DNA of 64,000 nt from Marsupella aquatica (GCA_973895155.1 OZ316895.1:20088001-20152000), one strand, 5' to 3'. Shown: positions 1-12,220, numbered from the stretch's first letter. Made by a program: numbers and translations. Notes: a model not told the origin generated them from the letters alone.

Positions 1-9
1 CGTTGTCAC

Positions 10-155
10 GGGTTGAGTTCGGTTCCTCCTTTGGTTACATTGCCGTCGCCGTCGTTGTGGGTTGAGTTGAGTTCCTCCTTCGTTACGCCGCCGTCGTATT
101 GCGTTGGATTGGGTTTCCTCCTTCCTTACGTCGCCGTCGTCGTGGTCGTGGTCGA
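10..155. repeat. GC-rich minisatellite, about three units
   Basis: About three diverged units of roughly 49 bp follow each other. Each has a core like gggttgagttcggttcctcc followed by a stretch rich in gccgtcg. The first unit lies close to the left edge, so the array may continue outside the window. Open reading frames across it come from triplet-like composition and are not taken as genes. Confidence 0.6.
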
Positions 156-339
156 CTGGCAGACTGGCGATACCCACTGCTGTCTTTGTTCTCACCGTAT
201 GCGGTGAGCATACGGTACCGTCCTCGGGCTTGATAGCACGCGCTGTACAATCGGCTCGCTATAAGTGCACACTCGATAAGTGTAAACCGTGGCCAGTTGC
301 AACGCGTCCCGTTCTTCCCCTCTTTTTCCGACCATTTAG

Positions 340-409
340 CATTGAGATGGTCTATTAGCTTCCATAGACCACAATGTTTCACAAGATGCGCTAATAGACC
401 ACCTCAATG
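340..409. repeat. 20-bp inverted repeat with 30-bp loop
   Basis: The arm at 340-359 (cattgagatggtctattagc) is the reverse complement of 390-409 with one mismatch. The 30-bp loop could form a strong cruciform or hairpin. It lies 38 bp to the left of a Harbinger-type MITE. It may be a relic terminus of another small element, but no target-site duplication is obvious. Confidence 0.75.
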
Positions 410-447
410 TGCATAGAGCTCTGAAACGTTAGTTGTTGGGGTATACT

Positions 448-742
448 AGGGCGTCTCAAGCTGAAGAAAATGCCGGGTTTTAGTTGGGTTGAGATTTCGC
501 CTTGCGGGACACAGACCCAAAGTGTGCAGTACATTGAGTTGGCGACCGCACTGTTTTGCCAGGGCTTTTCTCTAACTGCAGGCCGCAGATTTTTCCAATA
601 CCTATAAGAGCTTGTACAACGCCTCTCAAAGTTTACCCCAAGACTCATGCCCAAAACTCAAGACCCAGCCCTGTTTTTGGCGTTGTTTTCTGGCGGTCAG
701 CAGCCCGGATGCTCTCTAGAGACGCAAACTCTGAGATGCCCT
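448..742. mobile_element. Short PIF/Harbinger-type MITE (295 bp)
   Basis: The left end reads agggcgtctcaa and the right end, reversed, agggcatctcag, so 10 of 12 terminal bases agree. The flanking trinucleotides are ACT on the left and TCT on the right, a 3-bp target duplication with one change. The left terminus is identical over its first 12 bases to that of the 660-bp element at 34392-35051, and it resembles the ends of the 5.7-kb Harbinger element at 10403-16146. No coding capacity is seen. It is most likely a non-autonomous derivative. The assignment rests on the shared termini. Confidence 0.6.
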
Positions 743-2252
743 TCTGTAGTGTCATCCCAGCTCACCCAAGATAGCATGAAAGATTAATTTTGTATTCCAG
801 GAAATAAGGGTGCAAAAATAAGATTCTCCTTTTTCAGTTTTAATCTAAAAATAATGTATATACTGAACAGTCGTTGTTCACAAAAGATGTCAGAATAATT
901 CTTAATGCTTACATGCAAAATTCCTTTGAGATTTCACAACCACTCCGAAAATATTCTGTCAGTCAGTCCAAAATTCTATAAATCATGATTTTTTTGAGCA
1001 AACCTGGACCTGCTGGCGATAATTTTATTCGGGCAGACTCTTGTGTAAAGAGAAACTGAAGCTCCATATACCATAAAATTTGAGAAGATGCTCCAATATA
1101 CCATCGTGCTAGAGCTGTATTTGAACACAACAACACTCCATGTGCCAGAATCTGACCGTCCTCCTTAATGTAGGGAGATCTAATGGTAAAAAATTAATCC
1201 TGAAAAATAAGATATAAATGGTTCTTAGGAATCTTCTACTGTGGACCCGTACATTGGTCACAGGGAAACAAGGGAAAACCTAAAATAATCTGCTGCGCAT
1301 TATGAGCCCTTCACGTGTAGCAAACGGTGCGAAAAGGTTTCCTTAAATAAAGTGTCCCGTTGAGAAAGAAAGGACGGCTTTCCTTACAACATACGCTCTC
1401 GCAGATTATAAGCACTTCAAAAACTGAGGCCAGGATGGCCCACCATGTTGGGCACATTGCTTAATTGGACCACATTTTGGTGGTACATGTGAATTTTGGG
1501 CCCATAACATGATGCTTATGAAGCTTAAAATAATATTGAATTTTTCATTTGCAAGACTAACTAGATGATCCCATTGGAGGAAGACTAACTAGATGATTAT
1601 GAATCTTAAAACAATTTTAAAGTTTTGCATTTGCAAGACAAGGAGAGAAAGGAGAGACATGAAAGGAACACTGCAGACTAACACAATGAAAAATTGATCT
1701 AATGGAATTTTCACTCTGCATTTCATGATGAGAAATGCAACAAAATGACCAAATATGCACTATCACTTTGATGTAAGTGTAGTTTACCTACTCTTCTTGA
1801 GTATTTTGATTTGAGTTTATGAGTGATAGTGCGTATTTGAACTTCTTTGATATACTTTGATTTGAGTTTATGAGTATAAAGTTATTACAATGAAACTCAA
1901 CTTTTGGGAAATGTAGTACATGGGAGTTTCAAAGACAACCTTGTGGTCCATGGGGGCTTCAGATTCAAACCCTTCACCTGTAGCAAATGTGGGAAAATTC
2001 GCACACCCAAAGGAAGCAGAACCAAAATAATGTGCAAGAATTCGCACATAAAGGAAACAGTAGCTGAGCTTTCACTTTCTCACGTTCCGTGAATGAGACA
2101 AAGAGAGAGCCGACGAGGCGACCATGGGGCCCACAGTCAAACTCATCACGTCGCCATGGCAGCAGCTGATGACGCATGTGGACTTCTGGATGGGCCTCTG
2201 GTGCACCATGGCCCGCTTCACATGCATGACTTCCACTCGGGCCCTTTTTCGC
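743..2252. other. Intergenic, AT-rich, no gene seen
   Basis: No convincing coding potential. A diverged direct repeat of about 81-bp period is visible near 1511-1641: the phrase gatgNttatgaaNcttaaaa followed by catttgcaagac occurs twice. Another short duplication near 1800-1880 repeats tttgatttgagtttatgagt. Neither was assigned to a known element. Confidence 0.5.
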
Positions 2253-2368
2253 AGCTGCTTCTTCAGGGGCATTGCGAACTACCAGACAAGGTTCCATGGG
2301 CCTGCTTCGCACTGCTTCTACAGGGGCGATGCGAACTACCAGACAAGGTTCCATGGGCCTTCTTCGCA
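2253..2368. repeat. 58-bp tandem duplication
   Basis: Two nearly identical copies with a period of about 58 bp share the segment gcgaactaccagacaaggtt and the following ccatgggcct. The few differences imply a fairly recent duplication. The reading frames across it are products of the repeat. Confidence 0.8.
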
Positions 2369-2582
2369 AGACCACAAGCATACTTTTTAAGTGCCAAAAT
2401 TAGGGAGAGTCTACCCAGTACCCACCTAAGAAATATAGGCCACTTTTGATTTCCTTCTGTAAGTCAAGTCATTGGAATCACATTAAATGCTGTTTGCTTG
2501 TAGTGGCTGCCTCTAGTGGGTACTTGCAGGTTTGCTGCCCCCAGAATAAAGATAAATACATGGAAACTACCATCTCAATAGT

Positions 2583-2660
2583 CTAGTGGGCCATGGGCTG
2601 AGGGTAGAGCACGAGAGTGCAGTGACAGAGGTGTTGGGTTTTGAATCTTGCTTGCTTCAT
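2583..2660 (+). repeat. Possible tRNA-derived SINE head
   Basis: The stretch gggctgagggtagagc resembles a tRNA A box and D arm. It is followed, at tRNA-like spacing, by gacagaggtgttgggttttgaatc, which resembles the anticodon-to-B-box part of plant tRNA-derived SINEs. The B box differs from consensus (TTTTGAATC rather than TTCGAATCC), so it is probably not transcribed. No clear tail or target duplication was found. Confidence 0.4.
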
Positions 2661-3069
2661 TAGCCCTTTGCACACATATGCCTTCTCCTGTCAATGTTCA
2701 CTAATCTACAGGACACCATTCAATTCTAGTGATGTTACTCCTAGAAGTGAGTCACTTTTGGGCAAAAATTAGTGACTGTGCTCGCCACTTTGGGCAAAAA
2801 ATAGTACAGCAAAAGTAGATAAAATAGGTTTTATGGCCAAGACAAAATCATCATGTGCTACCGACATACATGCCCCATAAAAATCCCAAGACAAAAACCT
2901 TATGGCTACGTACATAAATGCCCCATATAAATCAGACTTTGTCTAAATCCATAGCAATAATGCCTTGATATGGTAGTAGTGCTTTGACACACCCTAGTAA
3001 CCCCTTTACCCACCTAGGACACCCCTTTAGTAGCTACAATCTGACGGCTGTCCTTCAATTTCTAGTGGA

Positions 3070-3275
3070 CTTGTCCGGTGAGAAATGGATGGTGAAAACA
3101 GTGTTTAAGGTCCACATGATTTGGTTTCCAGCACCATTTGGAAAACAGAATATAACAAAACTTGAGAAAAAAAAACCACCGACTTTTGTGGTGATAAATG
3201 GATGGTAAAAACTGTGTTTGAGGCTCATATGGTTTTTGGTTTCCTTGACCATTTGGAAAAGCACAATAATATGCG
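3070..3275. repeat. Diverged tandem duplication of about 110 bp
   Basis: Two copies, starting near 3075 and 3187, share ggtgaNaaatggatggt, aaaacNgtgttt and accatttggaaaa, with several substitutions and small gaps between. It lies about 350 bp upstream of the methyltransferase gene. Overlapping reading frames on either strand follow from the duplication. Confidence 0.6.
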
Positions 3276-3617
3276 AGACAAAACTCGGAAAAACGACGAA
3301 GATTTGGTTCGTGTTTTGCACTCGGGCAGGCAGAAAAATGCCCAACTGCCCGGTGAAGAAAATCGGTTCTTCGCTTGCGCTGTGAATTTGCGACATTGCG
3401 GCAGAGTTCGCTCGTTTTTCTTGTGCCATCTCAATCATTCCATCACGAGAAGATTCAGTCGAAGATGAAATGGCTGCTTCTCACCTCTGCCATTAATTTG
3501 TGAGCAGCAGCTCCAAAAAGAAGAGCTAGTGAGCATAACCAGATTCGGTTCTCGTCTGTGGAGAGGTTATTGGACAGAATTCCGAAGAGGTTGTTTGCAG
3601 AGGTGGGAAATCGTGAG

Positions 3618-6504
3618 ATGTACGCGGGTGTGGGCATGTCGGGCGCATTAGCAGGACCAGCACGTTTTCTGCTCAGCTGCTGCGAATCTTCTTCTTCTTC
3701 TCTTTGTTCTTATCATGGATCATGGGCTTGCCGGAGTAGAGAGGCAGTCGAGGTTGGTAGAAGCTTTCGGTTGAAGACAGCCTCACAGACAGGTAGATTT
3801 GATGTTGGCAAGAACATCCTCGACGGAGGTGGAATCTGGGTCCCCAGGAAGGTTTACCTACGCAGCCGACATGGGAGATATTGTGCAGATGAGTTTCCAG
3901 CGCGAGCTGCTTATGGTGGACTGCTGCGGCCGCTCTCGTCGTTGTCCAGTAGGGCACTCAGGGTTTCTGCATCTGCTGCTCCTGTACTAACTGATGGTGA
4001 GTGGCTCCAGTCCGATTCTTGGGTCCTTCAATGAACGATGTTTTGATGTGCCCATTTCATCGTTTTCCTCACTCGTGCGTTCGTAATAGTTATGTTCAAT
4101 GCTGTCCACATTTTATATTGCGCTGACCTTCTCGCCAACCATTATGAATCGTTTGGTATCAGATGATGTGGCCTCCAAAGGGATAGATAGACTAGCGAAG
4201 ATGCCCATGTCCTGTGGGAGAATTGATTGGGAGGTTTTCACGCAGCGGCATTGCAAGTGCATTTGGCTTTTCTTTGAGTTCTCGTTCAGTTTTTGTGCTT
4301 TGACTTGGGTTGACCGTGTTTAAGAACATCCTTTCCATGAAATGCATTTCGGCCTCAAGAAGGTTGACTCAATTCTCCCAGGGCATGAGCTCATTTCCTC
4401 ATCTATCTATCCCTTTTTTGGGTCCTATCATACGATTCATAATCGCTGGTGCGAAGGTGGGCGCAATGTGCCACCTCTCTCAAATAGGAGATCTGCAGCA
4501 TTCGTCTGAATTATGGCTGTCCACTTGGACTGGTTGAGGAGCACGTTGATTTGGCGGGGAGATAGAGACATCGCATTCTTAAGGGAAGGGTGTAAGGTGC
4601 GCAAGAAGATCCTGAGGCATTGTCTGAAGAGTTGTAGAGCTTTGGAGGAATTTTCTCATAGAAAAAGCAATACAGCTGGTTTGTCTTGATTCAGGTATCA
4701 ACATCAACACGGAGGCAAACATAGAAAACGCCTTGAAGGACTTAATCTTGGATGGCTCTAGGGCCACCAGTATTGCACATAAGTATGCTATCAAATCCGA
4801 CTGCTTGTGCATCTGTGTCGTCATCTTCATAGTATACCGCCATTATCAACCTAGTCAAGCGAAATGAATCTCTTTTGTACTAGTAGTAAGAAGCTGCATT
4901 AAGTTATTTCCACCAACGTGATAAAGCTGCTCCACATTGACTCTGTCATATAGCAAATTTATCGCAGAAAACGATCTGCATATATATGTTTTTCCACAAA
5001 ACGTCCATAGAGCCACCACGCAGTGACCAGCAGCTATTTGTTTTTGGTGGAAAGCATACTGTAGACACATAGAGAAATGTTACTAAACCGCCACAGGTCG
5101 CTCCTTAATTTGTCAAACGTGGTTTTCCTCTTGAGGCTTAGACATATGACGTCAAGCATAGACAGTTACCGTTCCTATCACTTTTCTGAACAGACACTTT
5201 TGAGTCATATTTTACCATCCAACTCTGCCCTGGAGAGTGCCTGGTTCTGTCCTTTTCTGTTTTTGATCTATTTGAGTAGGAGCTCACGAATGTATAATCT
5301 TTTATATTGGCAGGGTGTGGCATGGTGTTGTGCGTCCAGGTGACACGGTCATAGATGCTACCTGTGGCAATGGTCTTGACACCTTGGTGCTGGCAAAACT
5401 CGTGTTTCAAGAAGGAACAGCTGGATATGTGATTGGACTTGATGTACAGCAAAATGCATTGGATAACACTTCGGCTCTTTTGGAGCGAGAGCTTAATTCT
5501 AGTCAGGTGTAATTCACAGGCTGCTCCTTTGTCATTTCTTCGCCGAGTTTCAATTCCTTCAAATCATAGGGCAGGAGTGTTGATTTGGTACTTCCTGTCG
5601 TTCTTTGGCTCATCGTTCAAATAGATTCCTGTGGATTACAAATTTAGTCAATTTTCTTTTGTATAATTGTTTCCCTGAATCACGCAGATGGATAAGGTGA
5701 GTTTGTTGCAGTTGTGCCATTCGCAGCTAGACAAGGTGGTTGATGAAAGCTCAGTAAGGTATTCCACCGCTTAATTTAGTCCATGTGTGTGATTGATAGC
5801 TTAGAATTTCATGAACAACCTAGTTCTTGCTTTCAATTCAGTTTAGTTGGACAAAAGCGCAATGTTAATCAGACTTACTCTTCGGCAGAGGTGTACGTGC
5901 AGTCACATTAAACTAGATGTGTATGGTGCTGGGACAGACTTGTGGCTTTCAATCTTGGCTATCAACCTGGAGGTGATAAAGGTATCATTACTCGAGCAGA
6001 CACTACAGTGACAGCTGTGGGTGCAGCAGTGAATGTGCTTGAGCCCCAGGGCCTGATAAGCATCATGTCATATGTTGGGCATCCAGGCGGAAGGTATTGT
6101 TTCTTTCCGAGTCCCTTTCTGGTTAAGTGAAATTGCTGTGCAAATGAATACTTTCGGCGGTGGAACAAGTCGAATCAAATTTCTTGTACGTGTTTCTCCT
6201 GTGTGACCCTGACTGGATGAAGGGGCTTCTCAATTTATGTGTTGACTAAATGGACATCCAATCACATTTGCAAAAAGAGCAATCCTATGTTTTGATGGAA
6301 AATTAAGAGAGGTGAAACCATACCGAAGGCTTTATTCCGCAACTCTGAGATGTTTGTATAAACTGTTGCTTTGTGATCAGGGAGGAGTATGACGCTTTAA
6401 GGGAATTTGTGGCTGGTCTACCTCCCCAAGATTGGGTCTGCAGCCATCTAGAGTGGGTCAACATACCGCTTTGTCCGCACCTCATCTTCTTGCTTAGAAA
6501 ATGA
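3618..6504 (+). CDS. Organelle-targeted MnmM/YtqB-type SAM methyltransferase
   Basis: Hand-built model with six exons: 3618-3996, 4695-4782, 5314-5506, 5688-5758, 5938-6093 and 6381-6504. All junctions are GT-AG and all phases close, giving 336 aa. The first ATG in frame is at 3618 and the open frame reaches back to 3558 without an ATG. The first roughly 120 residues are Ser/Arg-rich and look like a plastid or mitochondrial transit peptide. The catalytic part starts around residue 140 ([14 protein letters not shown]). It has SAM motif [10 protein letters not shown] (about 168-176) and the family motif [10 protein letters not shown] (about 249-258), and ends at [12 protein letters not shown]. 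This is the PF06962 family. In Bacillus the member YtqB/MnmM methylates the wobble uridine side chain of tRNA, and plants have organellar homologues. The same activity here is an inference from family membership. All key motifs are present and nothing is broken. The N-terminal extent is the least certain part. Confidence 0.88.
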
Positions 6505-7311
6505 GAGGCCATCTGTGAGCTTTTGGCACACCTGCATGCCAAATATCGTTTGCTTATTTGGTGAGTTGCATGGTATATAGCTTCAATGGCCGAGGAAGTT
6601 CCCACCAGTGTTGATAACTGGAGGCCATGGCACTAAGAGATCGTCTGTAGCAAGATTGCCATTAACCTTGATTTCCAGATCCCTCTGCCCGCCAGGTTAA
6701 AAGTCCATACAGATCTGCGGTGTTCAATTCCTGCTGGCCTGAGAATCTTCAGACAATTTTGTTCCTCGCCAACGGAATGAGCCAGTCTGTACTGGATGAC
6801 AAGTCGCATACTAGTCTCAGAATTATCTATAAATCAGGTTCACTTTTTGACGGATTGCTCTACTTGCTATAGACATACTTCCTGTATTTGGTCAAGTGAC
6901 ATCGCACTTAAACTGGTGTTAAACTACACATTTCTTTCCACAGCATTGCTGGTGTTGAAGGTGATTCTCGAGCACGGATGCAAGAAGTTTCAAAATGCGG
7001 AGATCCTCTGCTGTGCACAACCTTCACTGTGTTTACACAAGCTCCATCCCGAGTAAGGCATCTCTCAAATTCAAGCTTAATCGGAAGAGACAGCATCCAT
7101 GTGCACCAGCATTGACTCCTTCCATGCTTCCATAGGCTTCTCCACTTGACCCCTTGGCAAACCTTCCATAATAGCTCTCAAAAATTCATAGCCAGCTGTA
7201 TATGCTCCTGCCTCGTACTAGTATACTGCATATCTTCAAAGAAGGTAACACCTCTCTCACTGCATCCCTTCACAACCAATCTCCCTGAGCCCAAGTTTCT
7301 CCTCATCGTTA
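6505..7311. other. Intergenic, no gene seen
   Basis: This lies between the methyltransferase stop codon and the phosphotransferase remnant on the other strand. It should contain the methyltransferase 3' untranslated region. The C-terminal part of the remnant may reach into it, but no recognisable conserved block was found. Confidence 0.4.
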
Positions 7312-8641
7312 TTATCCATCGGAATCCACAAAAATGCCTTCTGCGAATCCTATCTCTGTGCAGGCACAACCGCAGCAAACTCTTAGTCCTGCACAGCCGT
7401 AGTCTGTACTCACATGAGACATGACGTTACCAAAGTGGAAATCTCGATGAGCTAGAAGCAGACCAGTTTTGTTCATCTCCTCCTGGTACCGCTCCGTTGC
7501 TGCCATAAGTCCCTCAACCTGTGGGATCAGGCTCCGCATGGAACTCAGCGTGACGTGACGTCGAATGGCAAAGACGTACTTCTCTCTCTGCGCAATCAAG
7601 AAGCAGACAAATGACTGGAACGGTTCGGCATAGTAGCCACTTGAACTTTCACTTTCTGGTGTGCAAATCCCAAAATGGTCCGCTTCCCTCACAGTGAAGG
7701 ACTGGCCTAATCTTGCAGATGGCTCCTTTACTACCACCAATCTTTTGAACGGGCCCTGCACAACCAGGAATACGTTCCATTATATCCCGAAGTTATGTGA
7801 ATTCTTATTGTTGGCAAAAGCTTGCTATTGTAAGATTCATAAGCAGAGCAGAGCGACCACTATCCTCTAAATCTTCTTCCATTCATACAGTACCTCGTCA
7901 TTGAAGTACTGGCCAGGTGCTTCGATGTGCAAAACATGGAATTCCCGCAATTGCCGACTTTCTTCCTCGAGCTTCAAGACTGCTGGAAGCCTTTCCTCAA
8001 CATTGCTCTGAAGAACACCCTTCTAGTGCTTGAGGCGCTCTTTTAATTCCGCTAGGGTGGCATGAAAAGTTTCTGCAATCGGAATCAAGGTCTAGACAAC
8101 GAAACCCTCTCCCTGACAGAGTTGCGGAGAGCTCTGACTTAACGAGATCGAAGCTCCGGCCGACGGCCGTGGTCATGAGTATGAATCCATAGCCTAGCGG
8201 ATTGTCTCTAGTGGCATTGTAACGGAGAACTCTTGGGACAGGCATCTGGGTGTAGGTGGCAAGCCATTTTAGGCATTCGTTTTGCGTTTTGGTGCTGGGG
8301 TAATGAGGGGCCGAGATGCGGAGGATGAGGGTTGTAGGGGACGAGTTTCCGGGTGGTGCTTTGGGGAGGAATTGGGATAGTGTGGATGGAGGAGAGGAGG
8401 GAGTGTAGATTGTGTGATATGCCGCGGAAGTCGAGAGGGGAGGGTGACGGATGTGGGAAATGGAACGGAAAGTATCCGTAGGAGGGAATAAATGGCGGTC
8501 TGGAAGATTGATGGTGGCAGGTTTGTTTCTAAGATCTGCCATAGCTTGTGGGCTGGAATTGCTGTAAAGACAAGGAAGTCTCGTTGCAAAAGTTGCAGAA
8601 GTTTGAGTGTTCCGAAGGGCTTGCTTGAACTTCACTGGCAA
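7312..8641 (-). pseudogene. Decayed APH/choline-kinase-fold phosphotransferase
   Basis: Two blocks of a protein-kinase-like small-molecule phosphotransferase (APH family, common in fungi and also found in early land plants) lie in order on the minus strand. The N-lobe block (about 8641-8130) contains PVPRVLRYNATRDNPLGYGF and ILMTTAVGRSFD, the usual nucleotide-pocket region. The C-lobe block (about 7761-7410) contains LLLAHRDFHFGNVM, the catalytic loop with HxD and the downstream Asn. Between them the homologous reading moves through all three frames (for example AETFHATLAELKERL near 8070-8020, then NVEERLPAVLKLEEESRQL near 8000-7950). The gaps of only tens of bases are too short to be introns, and stops intervene. 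The metal-binding D-W segment after the catalytic loop is not recognisable. A badly diverged live gene is possible, but a pseudogene is more likely. Confidence 0.6.
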
Positions 8642-10402
8642 GTTAATTTAGGTGAGGAGCGTTGTAAGCTGGACAAGAGTTACTGCAGTCGTCAGAAACA
8701 TGAGTAATGTACCAACAAGCTGCACTGCCACTTCGTTGAATTCTCGTTGAAATATGATTTTCATCCCCGAACTGCGATTGCCTTACCCGTCATACTAAAC
8801 TCACTGGGTCATCGTCTCTTGAATTTCCTTGAATCAATGACATTGGCAATCAGAGCAAGCAAACTGACCGAAGCATGAAATGAGTTTCGACCTACAAGTT
8901 GACTCTCGGTTACTCTAATACCTCCTTTTGGTACCAAATCAAGCATGCTTAGAGAAGGATCATTCATATCTTGGCTTGCTAGTGACATGAACTGGCAGCT
9001 CCTCAAGACGATTACTAGTTCCAATATTATCAAAGGGATTTTGACGGTCTCAGATTTTCATGAAATATAAGCTGAAAAACCACCAACAGTGGCCGTCCGT
9101 TGTATTGTGCAATACTCAACTTTTGTATCTCTCAGAATTTTCACGTCTTCGGTTGGTAAAGAGGAATCGCCCCAAAGCAACCAGGTTTTATTTGGCCTCC
9201 ACATTCGGCGACATGTCCACAGTTTTGCACGGTCTACAGCGAATGCTGCTCCCACACTTTTGTTCCAGATCACAAATTCTACTTGGAAAAGCAGAGTGGA
9301 GCAACGGGGGTTGTAAAAAGTCGTAGATCCTTACGATGCGGCAACCACCATTGAATTGTCAGGAGAAGGAGAAGTCTAGATTTCCGGCAAGTATGGTGCA
9401 GGCGTCAGGAATCTTCCAGCTTAAATCTCATTAGCAGTGCCATGCATGACTGTCGGAAATCCGACCCGAGTCGATGTATCCTCTGTACGTCGAGAATATT
9501 CTGATCTCTACGACTTTGAACCTTAATCTGCGAAGCTTCTTCTTCCTTTCCTTGACTACTTCTTCAAGCCATCGAGGCAAGGTTGGGAAATGGGAATGAT
9601 GCACCAACGGTAGGCCCCAACAAAGGTCAAGGACAATCAAGGGCCTTACATTCTCCGTGCTGTAAGACTCTGAAGGCGCTAAAACTGCACGAAGCTACCT
9701 AGCAGCTCATGAGAAGATGACATTTTCTAATTTTAAGTCCGTCTCTAGGCATCCAAAACGAGTTGGGTAGAGCTTCGAGTTGGGTAGAGCTGATAGAGTG
9801 CCACGGATTCAGCAGTCCTGGCGGTTGCAGCAAAAAAGTCCCAGTAGTGAGGCTGCCTTGTACAGTAATGTACAGGGCCACTCGACGGACAGGAGCATAG
9901 CCCATCTTCCCGGCAAAAGCCCACCCATCCTGCTCCCAGTTCAGGTAGCACAGTCGGCAGAAGAAGAAACGAGACTACTTTGAAAGCATTCCAAGCTTTG
10001 CAATATTGCGCTGCGTGTCAAAATCATCATGTGAGTAGATGTGATGAGCACATCAACGAGGCTGATGTTACCTGACGACGTGTGGGGAGCCACTCGCAGC
10101 CTTTGTACATTTATTCACTGGGCAATTGCTGGATCCCACCTCAATTGTGGTACCACATTCAGCAATGGGGCGGGGAAGTCACGGTGGCCAAAGTACCTTG
10201 CCTTTGGAATCGAAGCCTCGCGCCTACTCTTGTACTGAAGCGTAGACTTTTGACCGCAGGCAACATTCGAGAAAAACGTACGACTTTGAAAAAAATTGGT
10301 TTTGGATCGCACGATTGTGAGTCATACACGATTCTATCAACAATACAGCATATAAATCCGTGCTGTCTTCCAGTCTTCCAACCACTGGCTAGTCTCTCTA
10401 GT
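8642..10402. other. Intergenic, no gene seen
   Basis: Several frames of 60-90 codons exist on both strands, but none has recognisable domains, a splice-consistent extension or compositional support. The stretch ends at the left terminus of the Harbinger element. Confidence 0.5.
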
Positions 10403-10949
10403 AGGGGGTCTCAAATATGTGACAGGGACGGTTGGCCACGGGGGTTGGCCAAGGATCGTAACTCAAACTCATCCCACGGGTGAGATTCATACGAGACAAC
10501 TTTTTGGTAGCCCATAATTTAGGGCCCCTAAATCTATGCCCGCGGTAAAAGGTGAGGCTTTGCGGCCAAACCTATCGTGGATATTCAATTTTGAAACGCG
10601 CACTACCGCCAACAGTCCATGGGGTCAGCCAGCAATTTTGAACAAGAGCGGCTGGTAGTATTGCGCCAAGACACAAATACCCAGGAGAGCATGAGATTTG
10701 AAATCTGATTGTCGTGTGGGAGGTGGGCTTCAAAAGCGAGATGGAGCTCCAAATGCCAAAGGATTCGATCGATGTTCAGGGCCTGTCTGATGTGGGAGGA
10801 ATAGTTTTCATTACTCCATGCACAGTGATTCCCACTGTGCCCCGCCAAGTTCCCACAGGAGAAGCCAGTGGTGCATTCCAGGCTTCATCTGTGGCAACAT
10901 GAATGGCAGCCAGTCAAGGCACAAGGGCAGGAGGGGGCCATGGCGCAAC

Positions 10950-12220
10950 AGGGACTAAGTTGACTAGGATCCACTATGCTCTGATCGTCGACTACTTAGA
11001 GGTCCAAGAGAAAATGCAATTTTGAGGCAAGTCGGAAAACAAGGTTGGGTAACAGATACCAATCTAAGAAATCTGTTTTTACTTCGATGGTAGCAATGCT
11101 AGCAGACTACAATTTCCCGAAGATGGATTGGGGCTAATCTGGCCAAGAGGTTTGGTAGGTACCAAGACATGTACAAGAATTCTATTGGTGAAGGCATTCT
11201 GAGGAGGAGCTTCAATGTGGGATGACTCTTGAGCCAAAACTAGACAAGATGTGCTCTCTCTTGGATAGAATGCATGTCATTTGTGGAGAACGTGCTAACA
11301 TTCAATCTCCAAGCATTGCTAACCTTCCCCGGATGTGGAATTGTTGAGGCCCCTGACGACATTGAAGATCCAGCTCAAGAGAGCGAAGATGGCAAGGAAG
11401 AACCAGAGGAGCCAACTTCGCCAACCTGGTTCATTATGCCTAGGTAATTTTATCGGTGTGATTTTGTACTCCAATATGCATTGTCAATGGCAATCATGCT
11501 TTGAATGTTGGCGTGACACATTCCCTGGTCTCACTTCGATTACTGTAAAATGCACATTCCCCATCGGATGTAGAGGACGACTCGCATCCTCCAACTCCAC
11601 TATAGGCTCCACTACCAACAGAAGTTGATCCGACCGCCTCTGGAACAGAAGAGGTCAGAGCAACATACCCTCCCAATCGGGAGGGTACCACAAACCATGC
11701 TGCATCAAGACCCACCCAAGCAGGACATGCAATGGAAATCAGGGTACAACACCTGTTGCACCAACGAGAACGACATCCAATTCAAGAGGGAATGACCGAG
11801 TTGTGCCACCAAAAAAGAAGGTTGCGCAGGAAGGGTCTGCCACTTCAAGGGATAGCTTGGTGGCTATGTATGTTGAGCATAAAAGGGACAAGGCATTGTT
11901 TGGGAAGGAATTGATTGGAAGCAAAATCCAATGGAAGAAGGAAGAAATAGACGATAGATGTCAAGCCTGACTTTGCCAAGAAAGATAAGTTAGACTGGGT
12001 GCACAAACTGAAGTTGGAACAGTTTACTGCTAAGGAGGGTAAGAAGCATCTTCGCATGGACCAAAACCATCAACTGCTCATGGCACAGATGACCATGCGA
12101 GCATCCTTCATGACAGAATTATGTAAGGCCAATAAGTCAGAGGAGCAAATAGCAAGGTTGGTGAAAATGGTAGATCCAAGAAGCACAAATTCTGGCCCGA
12201 CAGACTTTGATGACAGCTAG
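10950..12220 (+). pseudogene. Harbinger Myb/SANT-like accessory protein remnant
   Basis: Fragments in different frames read as a Harbinger second protein. Near 10950 is TKLTRIHYALIVDYLEV, resembling the start of a Myb/SANT-like DNA-binding domain. Near 11815-11950 is a Lys-rich part with VPPKKKVAQEG and HKRDKALFGKELIGSKIQW. At 11999-12220 is the C-terminal helical part (HKLKLEQFTAKEGKKH, MTMRASFMTELCKANKSEE), which ends at a stop. In this superfamily the Myb-like protein brings the transposase into the nucleus and to the termini. Stops and frame changes break it. Recognition rests on position, strand arrangement and composition rather than on strong motifs. Confidence 0.5.

Noticed and set aside
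83-382. A 99-codon minus-strand frame near the left edge
   Set aside because: It overlaps the GC-rich minisatellite and the inverted repeat, and its Arg/Pro-rich peptide reflects the repeat.
3055-3438. A 127-codon minus-strand frame
   Set aside because: It covers a diverged tandem duplication and repeats itself in the translated peptide, with no domain.
7178-7378. A C-terminal extension of the phosphotransferase remnant
   Set aside because: No metal-binding D-W segment or other conserved block can be read in a consistent frame.
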